Assembly (NCBI GenBank): GCA_965216135.1
Contig: CBDCFL010000019.1
Span: 62,001 to 126,000 of the forward strand
Source: CBDCFL01 sp965216135
GTDB lineage: Bacteria > Pseudomonadota > Alphaproteobacteria > Rhodobacterales > Rhodobacteraceae
Length of the DNA stretch: 64,000 nt
Direction: 5' to 3'
Positions 17,985-25,894 of this stretch are shown one piece after another. The translations under genes and the position numbers were made by a program. Position 1 is the stretch's first letter; each line of letters begins with the position of its first letter. Below the pieces are notes generated by a model. That model ran no database searches and had not been told where the DNA came from. It saw only the letters and a list, made by a program, of their open reading frames with translations.

Positions 17985-18925
17985 TCGACTCGGTCTCGCG
18001 GGTAGAGCGCCTTGAGCCTGCGAATGAAATCCCGGTCGCGACGCTCCTCGTCCTCGGCCATCTGCTCGGGATCCATAAAGAACGGGCCCTTAATCAGCCG
18101 CTCCTTGTACCTCCGCTCGGCATCCTGGCGCGCAGGCACAGAATCTGGCGGCACTAGCTTCTTGTCCAGCACGTCGGGCGGCCAACGCCACGTGCCGGAG
18201 TAGTCGTAATGACCAAACGGTCCGTAGAACGGCATGCGAAAACCCATGGTGCTCTTGATACCCAGCTCGATGTCCTCGGCGCTGGCTACACCCTCCGCCC
18301 ACAGCCTGCCGGCCTCCCACGCAAGGGCGTCGTTAATCGTATTGATCAAGTATCCCGAACGTTCCTTCAGCACCCGGATCGGCACCTTTCCTATTGCCTT
18401 CATGAGGTCATAGAGCAGTTGAAAGGTTTCGTCGCTGGTTCCGGGGCCCTTGGCGATCTCTACGCCGGGAACGATGTGGGGCGGCACAAAGTAGTGGGTG
18501 AGACCTAGATTCTCCTGCCGACCGACACCTTCACCGATGTCGCTCAGTTTGAGCGACGAGGTGTTGGAGACGATGACCGTGTGGTGAGGGCAGGCCTCGT
18601 CCAGATGACGAAAAAGCCGCTGTTTGTCCTCCAGCCGCTCTATGATCGCTTCGGTGATGAAATCCGAGCGCCGCGCCAGGTCGTCCAGGTCCGTGGTCGC
18701 CACGATGCGGGCAACGGCGGCATCGGCGTCGGCAGTGGTGGTCAGCCCTTCCTCCACGAACATCGCCAGAGCTCCGTCGATCTTCTCTTTCGCGCCTGCC
18801 AGAGCGTCCTCTTCCAGGTCGCACATGAAAGTCTCGTAACCGGCGAGCGCAAAGTTGAGGGCGATACCGGAGCCCATCAGCCCGGACCCTACCACCCCGA
18901 CGGTACCAACGTCTTCTATCGTCAT
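17981..18925 (-). CDS. 3-hydroxyacyl-CoA dehydrogenase-family NAD-dependent dehydrogenase
   Basis: 314 residues from ATG 18925. The N-terminal dinucleotide motif GVVGSGLMGSGIA is at 10-22. The catalytic region includes SNTSSLKLSDIGEG and LTHYFVPPHIVPGVEI, where Tyr replaces the usual Phe/Asn context around the catalytic His (GLTHYF). The C-terminal 6-phosphogluconate-dehydrogenase-like helical domain follows (GYLINTINDALAWEAGRLWAEGVAS). Size fits single-domain members such as 3-hydroxybutyryl-CoA or L-gulonate/carnitine dehydrogenases. It oxidises a 3-hydroxy group with NAD. The substrate may be a CoA ester or a free hydroxy acid. Confidence 0.88.
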   Translation of the reverse strand: MTIEDVGTVGVVGSGLMGSGIALNFALAGYETFMCDLEEDALAGAKEKIDGALAMFVEEGLTTTADADAAVARIVATTDLDDLARRSDFITEAIIERLEDKQRLFRHLDEACPHHTVIVSNTSSLKLSDIGEGVGRQENLGLTHYFVPPHIVPGVEIAKGPGTSDETFQLLYDLMKAIGKVPIRVLKERSGYLINTINDALAWEAGRLWAEGVASAEDIELGIKSTMGFRMPFYGPFGHYDYSGTWRWPPDVLDKKLVPPDSVPARQDAERRYKERLIKGPFFMDPEQMAEDEERRDRDFIRRLKALYPRDRVE

Positions 18926-19000
18926 CTTTCCCTCCTCACGTCAGCGGCGTCAAACAGCAAAATCCCTGCGCATCGAACGACCGGCCTGTTCGCCGAGGCC

Positions 19001-19834
19001 CTACCACATCACGTAGCCGCCAGGCGTGTTCACATCCTGGCCGGTGAAGTGGCTAGCCTCGTTGGAGGCGATAAACACCGCCACCGCCGCCGCGTCCTCA
19101 GAGGTGCCGTGGTCCTGAAGGTAGCCTTCATTCACCAGCCAGTGACCGGCGATTACCCGGTTCTCTTCCAGCTCCTCGGGGTAGTTGGAGAAGGTAGACT
19201 CCTCGACGCTCTGGCCACTGTACTCGGCGAATGCCTTGGTCAGCTCGACATCGCGCGCCGGATGACCACCCGGACAGATGGCGTTGACGGTGATCATATG
19301 GCGACCCACCTCGGCGGCCAGCGTCCGCGTCAGGCCGATTATCGCCATCTTGCTGGTGGCGTAGGACGATCGATGTGCCAGCGGCTGTTTGCCGGTTGGC
19401 GAGCTGAACAAGATGATCCGCCCGGCCCGCCGCTCGATCATGTGCGGCAGCACCGCTTTGCAGCAAAGGAACGCGGAATCGACGTTGACGATCTGCACCT
19501 GGCGCCACTCGGCGAGCGAGAGTTCGTGCAGGTCCTTGGTCGGGCCCGCGATGCCCACCACCGGCGCCAAGATGTCGATCTTGCCGAACTCGGCGAGGGT
19601 GCGCTCCACCATGTCGTTGACCTGCTGCTCGTCCGACACGTCGGTTTCGAAGCATAGGGCACGGCGCCCAGCGGCGCGCACCGCCTCCCCGGTGGTGCTG
19701 TCGAGCTGCTCGGCGGGGACGATGTCGCACATGGAGATGTCGGCCCCCTCGGCGGCGAAGCGTATGGCCATCGCCTCGGCGTGTCCCCTCGCGGCACCGG
19801 TGATCAGCGCCACCTTGTTCTCCAGTCGTCCCAT
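19001..19834 (-). CDS. Short-chain dehydrogenase/reductase, copy 1 of a tandem pair
   Basis: 277 residues from ATG 19834. The cofactor motif is TGAARGHA at 12-19, where HA replaces the usual IG. The catalytic set is Ser145, Tyr158 and Lys162 (YATSK). It is a near copy of the neighbouring SDR at 19872-20702: only about six differences in the first 197 residues. From about residue 198 to 245 (ELTKAFAEYSGQSVEES...) the two differ strongly, and they become similar again to the end (FTGQDVNTPGGYVMW). The variable segment is the substrate-binding loop of SDRs, so the pair probably acts on different but related alcohols or ketones. Confidence 0.92.
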   Translation of the reverse strand: MGRLENKVALITGAARGHAEAMAIRFAAEGADISMCDIVPAEQLDSTTGEAVRAAGRRALCFETDVSDEQQVNDMVERTLAEFGKIDILAPVVGIAGPTKDLHELSLAEWRQVQIVNVDSAFLCCKAVLPHMIERRAGRIILFSSPTGKQPLAHRSSYATSKMAIIGLTRTLAAEVGRHMITVNAICPGGHPARDVELTKAFAEYSGQSVEESTFSNYPEELEENRVIAGHWLVNEGYLQDHGTSEDAAAVAVFIASNEASHFTGQDVNTPGGYVMW

Positions 19835-19871
19835 ATCGTTGGCTCCCTTCAGCTCTCTACCACTCAGCTCT

Positions 19872-20702
19872 CTACCACATGACGTAGCCGCCGGTGGTAT
19901 TCACATCCTGGCCGGTAAAGTGGATGGCCTCGTCGGAGGCGATAAACACCGCCACCGCCGCGACGTCGTCGGAGCCACCGAAATCCTGCGTGTAGCCCTC
20001 GTTCACCAGCCAGTGACCGCCAAGCACGCGGTTCCCTTCTTTCTTTTCTTGGCTAACGTCAAAGGTGCCGGCGGAGTCGCGACCGGTGAACTCCTCCCAT
20101 GCCTCGCGTAGCTCGACATCGCGCGCCGGGTGGCCACCCGGACAGATGGCGTTGACGGTGATCATATGGCGCCCCACCTCGGCGGCCAGCGTCCGCGTCA
20201 GGCCGATTATCGCCATCTTGCTGGTAGCGTATGGCGTGCGATGCGGGAGCGGCTGCTTGCCGGTGGCGGAGCTGAACAAGATGATCCGCCCGGCCCGCCG
20301 CTCGATCATGTGCGGCAGCACCGCTTTGCAGCAAAGGAACGCGGAATCGACGTTGACGATCTGCACCTGGCACCACTCGGCGAGCGAGAGTTCGTGCAGG
20401 TCCTTGGTCGGGCCCGCGATGCCCACCACCGGCACCAAGATGTCGATCTTGCCGAACTCGGCGAGGGTGCGCTCCACCATGTCGTTGACCTGCTGCTCGT
20501 CCGACACGTCGGTTTCGAAGCATAGGGCACGGCGCCCAGCGGCGCGCACCGCCTCCCCGGTGGTGCTGTCGAGCTGCTCGGCGGGGACGATGTCGCACAT
20601 GGAGATGTCGGCCCCCTCGGCGGCGAAGCGTATGGCCATCGCCTCGGCGTGTCCCCTCGCGGCACCGGTGATCAGCGCCACCTTGTTCTCCAGTCGTCCC
20701 AT
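19872..20702 (-). CDS. Short-chain dehydrogenase/reductase, copy 2 of a tandem pair
   Basis: 276 residues from ATG 20702, 37 bases upstream of its near duplicate. It has the same TGAARGHA cofactor motif and catalytic Ser145/Tyr158/Lys162. Compared with copy 1 it has V90 for A, C111 for R, A146 for P and HRTPY for HRSSY around the catalytic Tyr, then a different substrate loop (ELREAWEEFTGRDSAGTF). Nucleotide identity is high even at silent positions, so duplication or gene conversion was recent. Third gene of the desaturase operon. Confidence 0.92.
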   Translation of the reverse strand: MGRLENKVALITGAARGHAEAMAIRFAAEGADISMCDIVPAEQLDSTTGEAVRAAGRRALCFETDVSDEQQVNDMVERTLAEFGKIDILVPVVGIAGPTKDLHELSLAEWCQVQIVNVDSAFLCCKAVLPHMIERRAGRIILFSSATGKQPLPHRTPYATSKMAIIGLTRTLAAEVGRHMITVNAICPGGHPARDVELREAWEEFTGRDSAGTFDVSQEKKEGNRVLGGHWLVNEGYTQDFGGSDDVAAVAVFIASDEAIHFTGQDVNTTGGYVMW

Positions 20703-20738
20703 ATGATTCTCTGTGTGGTGTGTCGGAAACGGCGGACC

Positions 20739-22412
20739 TTACGCGGGCGGATTCCAACGATCTGGCGGGTTGCCGTCGGCCGGATCGGTTGCCACGTCAA
20801 CCACCGCGGTGCGCCCAGAGGCCATCGCCTGCTCGATCGCCCCGCGAATCTCGCCGGGCTTCTCTACCCGAATTCCCAGTGCACCCATGTTCTCGGCGAT
20901 GGCGGCAAAGTTGGTATCGTTGAAGCGCCATAGGTCGCTTGAGTCGGTACCGGGGACCTTGGCGTATGCGATGTCATCGCCGACCTTGTCCTGGATGTAG
21001 CCGCCGTTGTTGTTCACTACGACGGTTACCGGCACCTGGCAGCGGACGGCGGTCTCGATCTCGCCCAGGTGATACCAGATCCCGCCGTCGCCAGTGAAGC
21101 ACACGACGTGTTGGTCCGGCAGCGCCAGCTGCGCTCCGATCGACGCCGGCAGTCCCCAGCCGAGCGAACCCGCGCAGCGGAGGAGTTTCTGCCCTGGATG
21201 GTTGAAGTCGATCATCGAGGCGGTCCAGATACCGGCGTGACCCGTGTCGGCCACGAGCACCGAGCTGTCGTCGAGGACCGCGGTCAACTCGGTACACAGC
21301 CGATCGGGAATGATCGGCACCGCGTCGGAAGTGGCCCGCGGCTCCACCTTCGTCCGCCATTCGTGGACAAGGCTCTGCGCGCGTGCGACCCAGTCGGCTC
21401 GCCCGTCGCCCGCCTTCGATGCGTCGATGAGGCGGCGCAGCGTGGCCTTGGCATCCCCGTGCAGTCCGACTTCGACCGGGTAGCTCCGACCCAGCTCCGC
21501 CGGGTCGATGTCGATCTGGATGATCCGGGTGCCTTCCGCCGGGATCGTCCACTCATTGGTGACCTGGCTTCCGGTATGGCTGCCGATGAACAGGACCAGG
21601 TCCGCCTCGTAGACGGTGCGGTTTGCACAGGTCCGCGAATAGGTGCCTGGGACGCCCACCGCGAGCTTGTGGTTTTCGGGGATGGTGCCCTTGGCATTGA
21701 GCCCGGTCGCGACCGGAATGGACAGTTTCTCGGCAAGTTCGACGACCTCGGCCTGCGCCTCTGACGCCGCGACCCCGCCGCCGGCGACGATGACCGGCCG
21801 TTTAGCGCTGGCCAGCGCCTGTGCCGCTGCGGCCACCGAATCGGGCGATGGCTCCGGGCGGAATGCCGGGCGGCTGGCGAACTGCTCCTCGACCATCACC
21901 TCGAGGTCCGCCTCGCCCTCCATGATGACGTTCGCCGAGATGCCCTGTAGATCCAGGTGCACCGGCGCCGTCGCGCCGCTGGTCGCTTCGCGGAAGGCCT
22001 GGCGCAGCATACGGGGGAACTGTTCGAGCGTCTCCACCAGCCCGCTGAATTTGGTAACCGGGTCGAACAGGCCGGCGTGGGAAATCTCCTGGTAGGCGTT
22101 CCGGTACTGCTCCATGGGCGTCTTGCGCCCGGTGAGCGCGATGACAGGCGACAGTCCCAGGAAGGCGTCCTGTAGCCCGGCGGCGAGATTCGCCGCCCCG
22201 ACCGACTGTGCGAGACATACGCCCGGCCGATTGGAGGCGCGCGCGTAGCCATCAGCCATGTATGCTGCGGCCTTCTCGCCGTGCGGCAAGATGCTCTTGA
22301 CGCCAACGGCACTAGCCTCCGCGAGAGCCAGATTGGCCACCGAAGGCGCCACGAATACGTGGGTGACTCCGTAGGCGCTGAGGGAATCGGCGAAGAACTT
22401 CGCCCCGGTCAT
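20739..22412 (-). CDS. Thiamine-diphosphate-dependent enzyme, acetolactate synthase large-subunit-like (paralogue 1)
   Basis: I use ATG 22412 (MTGAKFFADSLSAYG), because the paralogue at 31786 starts at the matching residue; a GTG three codons upstream is possible. About 557 residues with the three ThDP domains: catalytic Glu46 in HGEKAAAYMADGYAR, the middle domain (RPVIVAGGGVAASEAQ), and the cofactor motif GDGGIWYHLGEIETAV...VVNNNGG near residue 425-450. It is about half identical to the ThDP enzyme at 30125-31786. No regulatory subunit is nearby, which argues against branched-chain amino acid synthesis. A 2-keto acid decarboxylase, acyloin synthase or lyase acting in catabolism is more likely. 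Confidence 0.9.
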   Translation of the reverse strand: MTGAKFFADSLSAYGVTHVFVAPSVANLALAEASAVGVKSILPHGEKAAAYMADGYARASNRPGVCLAQSVGAANLAAGLQDAFLGLSPVIALTGRKTPMEQYRNAYQEISHAGLFDPVTKFSGLVETLEQFPRMLRQAFREATSGATAPVHLDLQGISANVIMEGEADLEVMVEEQFASRPAFRPEPSPDSVAAAAQALASAKRPVIVAGGGVAASEAQAEVVELAEKLSIPVATGLNAKGTIPENHKLAVGVPGTYSRTCANRTVYEADLVLFIGSHTGSQVTNEWTIPAEGTRIIQIDIDPAELGRSYPVEVGLHGDAKATLRRLIDASKAGDGRADWVARAQSLVHEWRTKVEPRATSDAVPIIPDRLCTELTAVLDDSSVLVADTGHAGIWTASMIDFNHPGQKLLRCAGSLGWGLPASIGAQLALPDQHVVCFTGDGGIWYHLGEIETAVRCQVPVTVVVNNNGGYIQDKVGDDIAYAKVPGTDSSDLWRFNDTNFAAIAENMGALGIRVEKPGEIRGAIEQAMASGRTAVVDVATDPADGNPPDRWNPPA

Positions 22413-22466
22413 GCGTGTCACAATGGATGCCTTTGGTCGTTTTACTTTCTATGTTCCGTCGCCACG

Positions 22467-23561
22467 TCACTCCGCGGCAACTGCCGGGGTCGGCAAAGGC
22501 GTATCGAACTGATACCCGGGCTCAATCTGTTGCCGTTTCCAGGTCTCGCGCACCTCTTGAAATGCACCCAGCAAACCGCGCGCCTCGGGCAGGTCGTGCG
22601 CGATGGCCCGGTTCAGACGAGGCAGGTTGTAGCACGGTACCCACTGATACATGTGGTGCTCGACGTGCCAGTTCATGTGCCAGTACATAAACGACGACAA
22701 CGGGTCTAACTTGATGGTGCGGGTGTTCTTGCGAAAGTCCGCGACGTTGTCGCGCAGCCCGGCATGCTGCAGGAAGACTGTCGGTGCCTTCATCCAGTTC
22801 GCCAGAGACCGCGACAGGGTAATGAACACCGGCAACAGCCAAAGCTGAAATACAACGGCAACCACAATAACCACGGCGTGAAACAGCAGGATGAGCCGCG
22901 CAAAGCGTACCGCCTTGCTCCGTTCCTCTGGATGCGCCTTGTAGAGCGCCGCAAGCCACTCTTGCACCCCTTCTTCGAGGGGTTCGCCCAGCGCGTCTAC
23001 GTCGGCCAGCTTGCCAAACGCGGTGCGGAACGTGGCCCGGACGCGATGGTAGAAGCCGTCCGTACCGGGGCCGCGACTGAACAGGTTGATCGTGAACAAC
23101 TGCACCACGAACAGAGCACGCATCACCGGCGATACCGGCAACAACACCTCCCGGTCAGCTTCAGGGTGCAGCGTGTAGCGGTGGTGATAGGTATGGCTTA
23201 GCAGGTATTCCTCGTGATTGAACATATTGATCATCGAGAACAGGTAGAGGAAGAACCGGTTCAGCCATTTGGTCTTGAAAACCGTGCCGTGGGTGAAATC
23301 GTGGCACCCGGAACCGATGAAGCATGCGTAGGTACCGTACGCGAACAGCGCTATCGCGAAGAGAACCCACATTCGGTGCAAGAAGAAATAGTAGGCCAAC
23401 CCCGCGGTTATCACCAAGTAGGCAATCACCCCAAGCGTTTGCAACCAAGCTCGCATGTCGCTCCGCTGCAACAGCCCGTGGAGCAGTTTTGGGTCAACAG
23501 GGCTGCGGTACCATTTGACACGCAGCGATTCTGTTGCTTCGTCGAGCGGCGGATAGGCCAT
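22467..23561 (-). CDS. Membrane fatty-acid desaturase-type di-iron protein
   Basis: 364 residues from ATG 23561. It has the three histidine boxes of membrane desaturases/hydroxylases: HDFTH at 87-91, HTYHH at 123-127, and HVEHH at about 303-307 within NWHVEHHMYQW. Hydrophobic pairs flank boxes one and two (residues 40-85) and lie between boxes two and three (about 145-165 and 215-250). Such enzymes use O2 and a di-iron site to desaturate or hydroxylate alkyl chains or terpenoid/carotenoid-like substrates. It is the first gene of a six-gene operon, directly downstream of the palindromic operator, so it probably carries out an early oxidation. The substrate is unknown. Confidence 0.88.
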   Translation of the reverse strand: MAYPPLDEATESLRVKWYRSPVDPKLLHGLLQRSDMRAWLQTLGVIAYLVITAGLAYYFFLHRMWVLFAIALFAYGTYACFIGSGCHDFTHGTVFKTKWLNRFFLYLFSMINMFNHEEYLLSHTYHHRYTLHPEADREVLLPVSPVMRALFVVQLFTINLFSRGPGTDGFYHRVRATFRTAFGKLADVDALGEPLEEGVQEWLAALYKAHPEERSKAVRFARLILLFHAVVIVVAVVFQLWLLPVFITLSRSLANWMKAPTVFLQHAGLRDNVADFRKNTRTIKLDPLSSFMYWHMNWHVEHHMYQWVPCYNLPRLNRAIAHDLPEARGLLGAFQEVRETWKRQQIEPGYQFDTPLPTPAVAAE

Positions 23562-23590
23562 ACTTCTGTCCTAACGGCCCGTAGTTCCTT

Positions 23591-23622
23591 AGTCTAGTCA
23601 AATTTGGCATGCCAAATTCCAC
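23591..23622. promoter_or_regulatory. Second copy of the palindromic operator, upstream of the desaturase operon
   Basis: AATTTGGCATGCCAAATT occupies 23601-23618, about 40 bases upstream of the desaturase ATG. The identity with 16193-16227 extends outwards: AGTCTAGT on the left and CCACA on the right, with only two mismatches in about 33 positions. The outermost arms are not palindromic here, because TC/CA replaces the pairing bases. The same regulator probably controls both minus-strand operons. Confidence 0.75.
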
Positions 23623-23881
23623 ACACATTCGCTCCTAGACGCTGCTACCTAGAATGTCCATTCAAGTTCGCGCCGCGGCGGACGGGTTGTCGGTGGCACG
23701 AGGCCGGATAGTGGGTGCTCGACCGTGAAGAAGGCGAGGCGAATATATTTATTGTGCAAACCCGCAAGCGCGGGCATTATCTCGTCAGCGGGGCCGTCCA
23801 TTGGTGGATGTAGGCGAGTATCCCTGCGAAACGGTTGGTGCGAACCCTTGTTGACAGAAGCTTTTACCCGAGAGGTGTCCG

Positions 23882-24763
23882 ATGCTTAGCAAAAAGCAAG
23901 TCGAAAGCTACCGCGAGAACGGTTTTCTTCGCATCCCCGACGTCTTCAGCGCCGACGAGGTCACGCAACTTCGCGACGACCTCGACTGGATGATCGAGGC
24001 TTGGGCCGAAGTGGAAATGGGCTGGAGTGGCCCGTGGCGCAGAGAGCTGATGGACTCCGAGACCGAGGCGAAGAGCAAACTGATCTCAATGCATGACCTG
24101 CATTTCTATGCGGAATCCTGGATGAGAGCCGTGACCAAGTCGGCGGTCGCAGAAGCCATCTCGCAGCTTCTGACCATTGACGACGACGGTCCCGAAGGAG
24201 CGCCGGTCGAGCTTCACCACACGACCATGCACGTCAAGCCGCCCGAGACCGGCCATCCCTTCCCAATGCATCAGGACTGGGCCTTCTACAAGCATGCCGA
24301 CGACAGGTACATCGACGCACTGGTCCATCTCGACGACACCTGCCACGCAAATGGCGAGATCCGGTTTTTGAAAGGCTCGAACAAGCTCGGTCCCCTCGAT
24401 CACATCACGTCCTTCGCCGAAGAGAGCGGCGAGTGGGAAGAGTGCACGCCCCAACTGTCTCAAACAGAGTATCGGCTGCAGGACACCGAGGCGGTTCCGG
24501 CCAAGGCTGGCGATCTGGTGCTCTTCAACATCATGACTATTCACGGAAGCCACATAAATACGACGGATGATATGCGCCGCATGGTGCGCGTTGGGTACAA
24601 GCACCCTGCCAACAGGCAATTCGAGGGACAATCCATTGGGCGGCCCGGACTCATGATCAAAGGGCGACGCCCAAGACGGGAAGGTCATGCCTTGTTCAGC
24701 ACTGATGGACCGGCCGGTGCGCAGTCAAGCGCGGAAGCTGGGGATATAAAGGTATCGGCGTAA
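23882..24763 (+). CDS. Phytanoyl-CoA dioxygenase (PhyH)-family Fe(II)/2-oxoglutarate oxygenase 1
   Basis: 293 residues from ATG 23882. The Fe(II) ligands appear as His130-x-Asp132 (FPMHQDWAFY) and His221 (NIMTIHGSHINTT), with Arg232 (MRRMVRVGYKH) to bind 2-oxoglutarate. NGEIRFLKGSNKLG is the usual PhyH beta-strand segment. The family hydroxylates or otherwise oxidises many small molecules, and CoA is not always needed. The gene is alone on the plus strand and diverges from the desaturase operon across 257 bases without other genes. It converges with the SDR at 24791-25642. Confidence 0.9.
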   Translation: MLSKKQVESYRENGFLRIPDVFSADEVTQLRDDLDWMIEAWAEVEMGWSGPWRRELMDSETEAKSKLISMHDLHFYAESWMRAVTKSAVAEAISQLLTIDDDGPEGAPVELHHTTMHVKPPETGHPFPMHQDWAFYKHADDRYIDALVHLDDTCHANGEIRFLKGSNKLGPLDHITSFAEESGEWEECTPQLSQTEYRLQDTEAVPAKAGDLVLFNIMTIHGSHINTTDDMRRMVRVGYKHPANRQFEGQSIGRPGLMIKGRRPRREGHALFSTDGPAGAQSSAEAGDIKVSA

Positions 24764-24790
24764 CGGGCGTGCCGACCCAGGAATGCGCTT

Positions 24791-25642
24791 TTAAGCGCCT
24801 TCGATCACCTTGGACCGAGCGGCTTTCATCTCATTCAACTCGGTGAACGCCATGCGGGTTGCTGTATGGCCCGCGTCGACCACAAGGTTGTGGCCGGACA
24901 CGTGCAGGCTCTCGTCGCTGCCCAGGTACACGGCGGCGTAGGCGATGTCGTCAGGGACTCCGGGACGGTTTTGCGGGCGATTTTCCACCCACCAGCGGTT
25001 CAGCCGCTCGCGACGGGCCTGATTTTCTTCTGCGCTCTGCGTCTGTTCGCCGCCCCAGAAGATCGGGGTGGTAATGGCTCCCGGAGAGATACAGTTCACT
25101 CGTACTCCGTGGCTAATCAGCTCCGTGGCCCACACCTTGGTGACATGGATCATGCCCGCCTTGCAGGCCGAATACACCGCCGAAGATCCGTCGGTGGTGA
25201 TCCCCCCGGTACTCCCGTTGTTGATGATGGACCCGCTGCCTTGCCGCTTCATGATCGGCCCCACGTATTTGGCGGTCAAGAAGCAGGCTCCGACCAGTGT
25301 CCATATGTCGACAAGGAACTCGTCGGCGTCGAAGTCCTCCACCAAACTGTATTCTCGACCGAAGCCCGCGTTGTTGAACAGGATGTCGACCCGCCCCCAC
25401 CGTTCCACCGTCGCGTCGACCAATGCCGCCACATCCGCTTCTTTGGTCACATCGGTGGCGGTGAACTCCGCGTTTTCCCCCAGGCGATCAACGATTGCCT
25501 GTCCTGCATCTTGGCACCGTCCAGCCACCATCACGCGCGCCCCTTCGGCCACGTACATCTCGGCGGTCGCCGCGCCCATGCCACTTGTGCTGCCGGTGAT
25601 AATTGCCACCTTGCCAGCAAGCCGCCCTTGCTTTTCTTCCAT
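24791..25642 (-). CDS. Short-chain dehydrogenase/reductase
   Basis: I start at ATG 25642 (MEEKQGRLAGKVAIITG); the frame stays open further upstream but that part does not look like protein. 283 residues with cofactor motif TGSTSGMG at 16-23, NNAG, catalytic Tyr and Lys in AVYSACKAG, and SPGAITTPIF. It is preceded by GGGAGATTTTTG at the ribosome-binding position. The C-terminal extension after DAGHTAT is longer than usual. It acts as an NAD(P)-dependent alcohol/ketone oxidoreductase. It converges with PhyH 1 and diverges from the aldolase gene. Confidence 0.9.
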   Translation of the reverse strand: MEEKQGRLAGKVAIITGSTSGMGAATAEMYVAEGARVMVAGRCQDAGQAIVDRLGENAEFTATDVTKEADVAALVDATVERWGRVDILFNNAGFGREYSLVEDFDADEFLVDIWTLVGACFLTAKYVGPIMKRQGSGSIINNGSTGGITTDGSSAVYSACKAGMIHVTKVWATELISHGVRVNCISPGAITTPIFWGGEQTQSAEENQARRERLNRWWVENRPQNRPGVPDDIAYAAVYLGSDESLHVSGHNLVVDAGHTATRMAFTELNEMKAARSKVIEGA

Positions 25643-25736
25643 CAAAAATCTCCCTTCGTGGTTATGTTCCCAAGAGCTTCCGCTCACATCGGCTGGACTG
25701 TTGCCCACCTGTGTCGGTAGCACCTGATGTTGTCCC

Positions 25737-25873
25737 ATTTTTGGGGCACAGTAATTGCCGGCTCCTGATTTGGCAATTTGCCCTGCGGATTTGGGGCACG
25801 GCCGCGCTTGAGCGGATGTCCCTATACCCAAAGAATACAAGGCCACCGCGTCGAAGCGGGTCACGCGGCGGCC
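25737..25873. promoter_or_regulatory. Divergent control region with direct repeats and a hairpin
   Basis: Between the divergent SDR and HpcH-type genes the motif TTTGGGGCAC occurs twice in the same direction, at about 25740-25749 and 25790-25799, roughly five helical turns apart. A stem-loop follows at 25841-25873 (GGCCACCGCGT paired with ACGCGGCGGCC, one mismatch), ending 22 bases before the aldolase start. The repeats could be regulator sites. The hairpin could terminate readthrough or limit translation. Confidence 0.4.
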
Positions 25874-25894
25874 TAACCTTGACCTTTACACCGC

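Noticed and set aside
20739..22412. ThDP enzyme as IlvB of branched-chain amino acid synthesis
   Set aside because: There is no small regulatory subunit gene, there is a close paralogue in the same cluster, and the neighbours are catabolic, so I kept the name generic.
24780..24800. Short palindrome GCGCTTTTAAGCGC between the converging PhyH and SDR genes as a terminator
   Set aside because: The stem is only five or six pairs and overlaps the SDR stop codon, and no T-run follows on either strand, so it is too weak to call.
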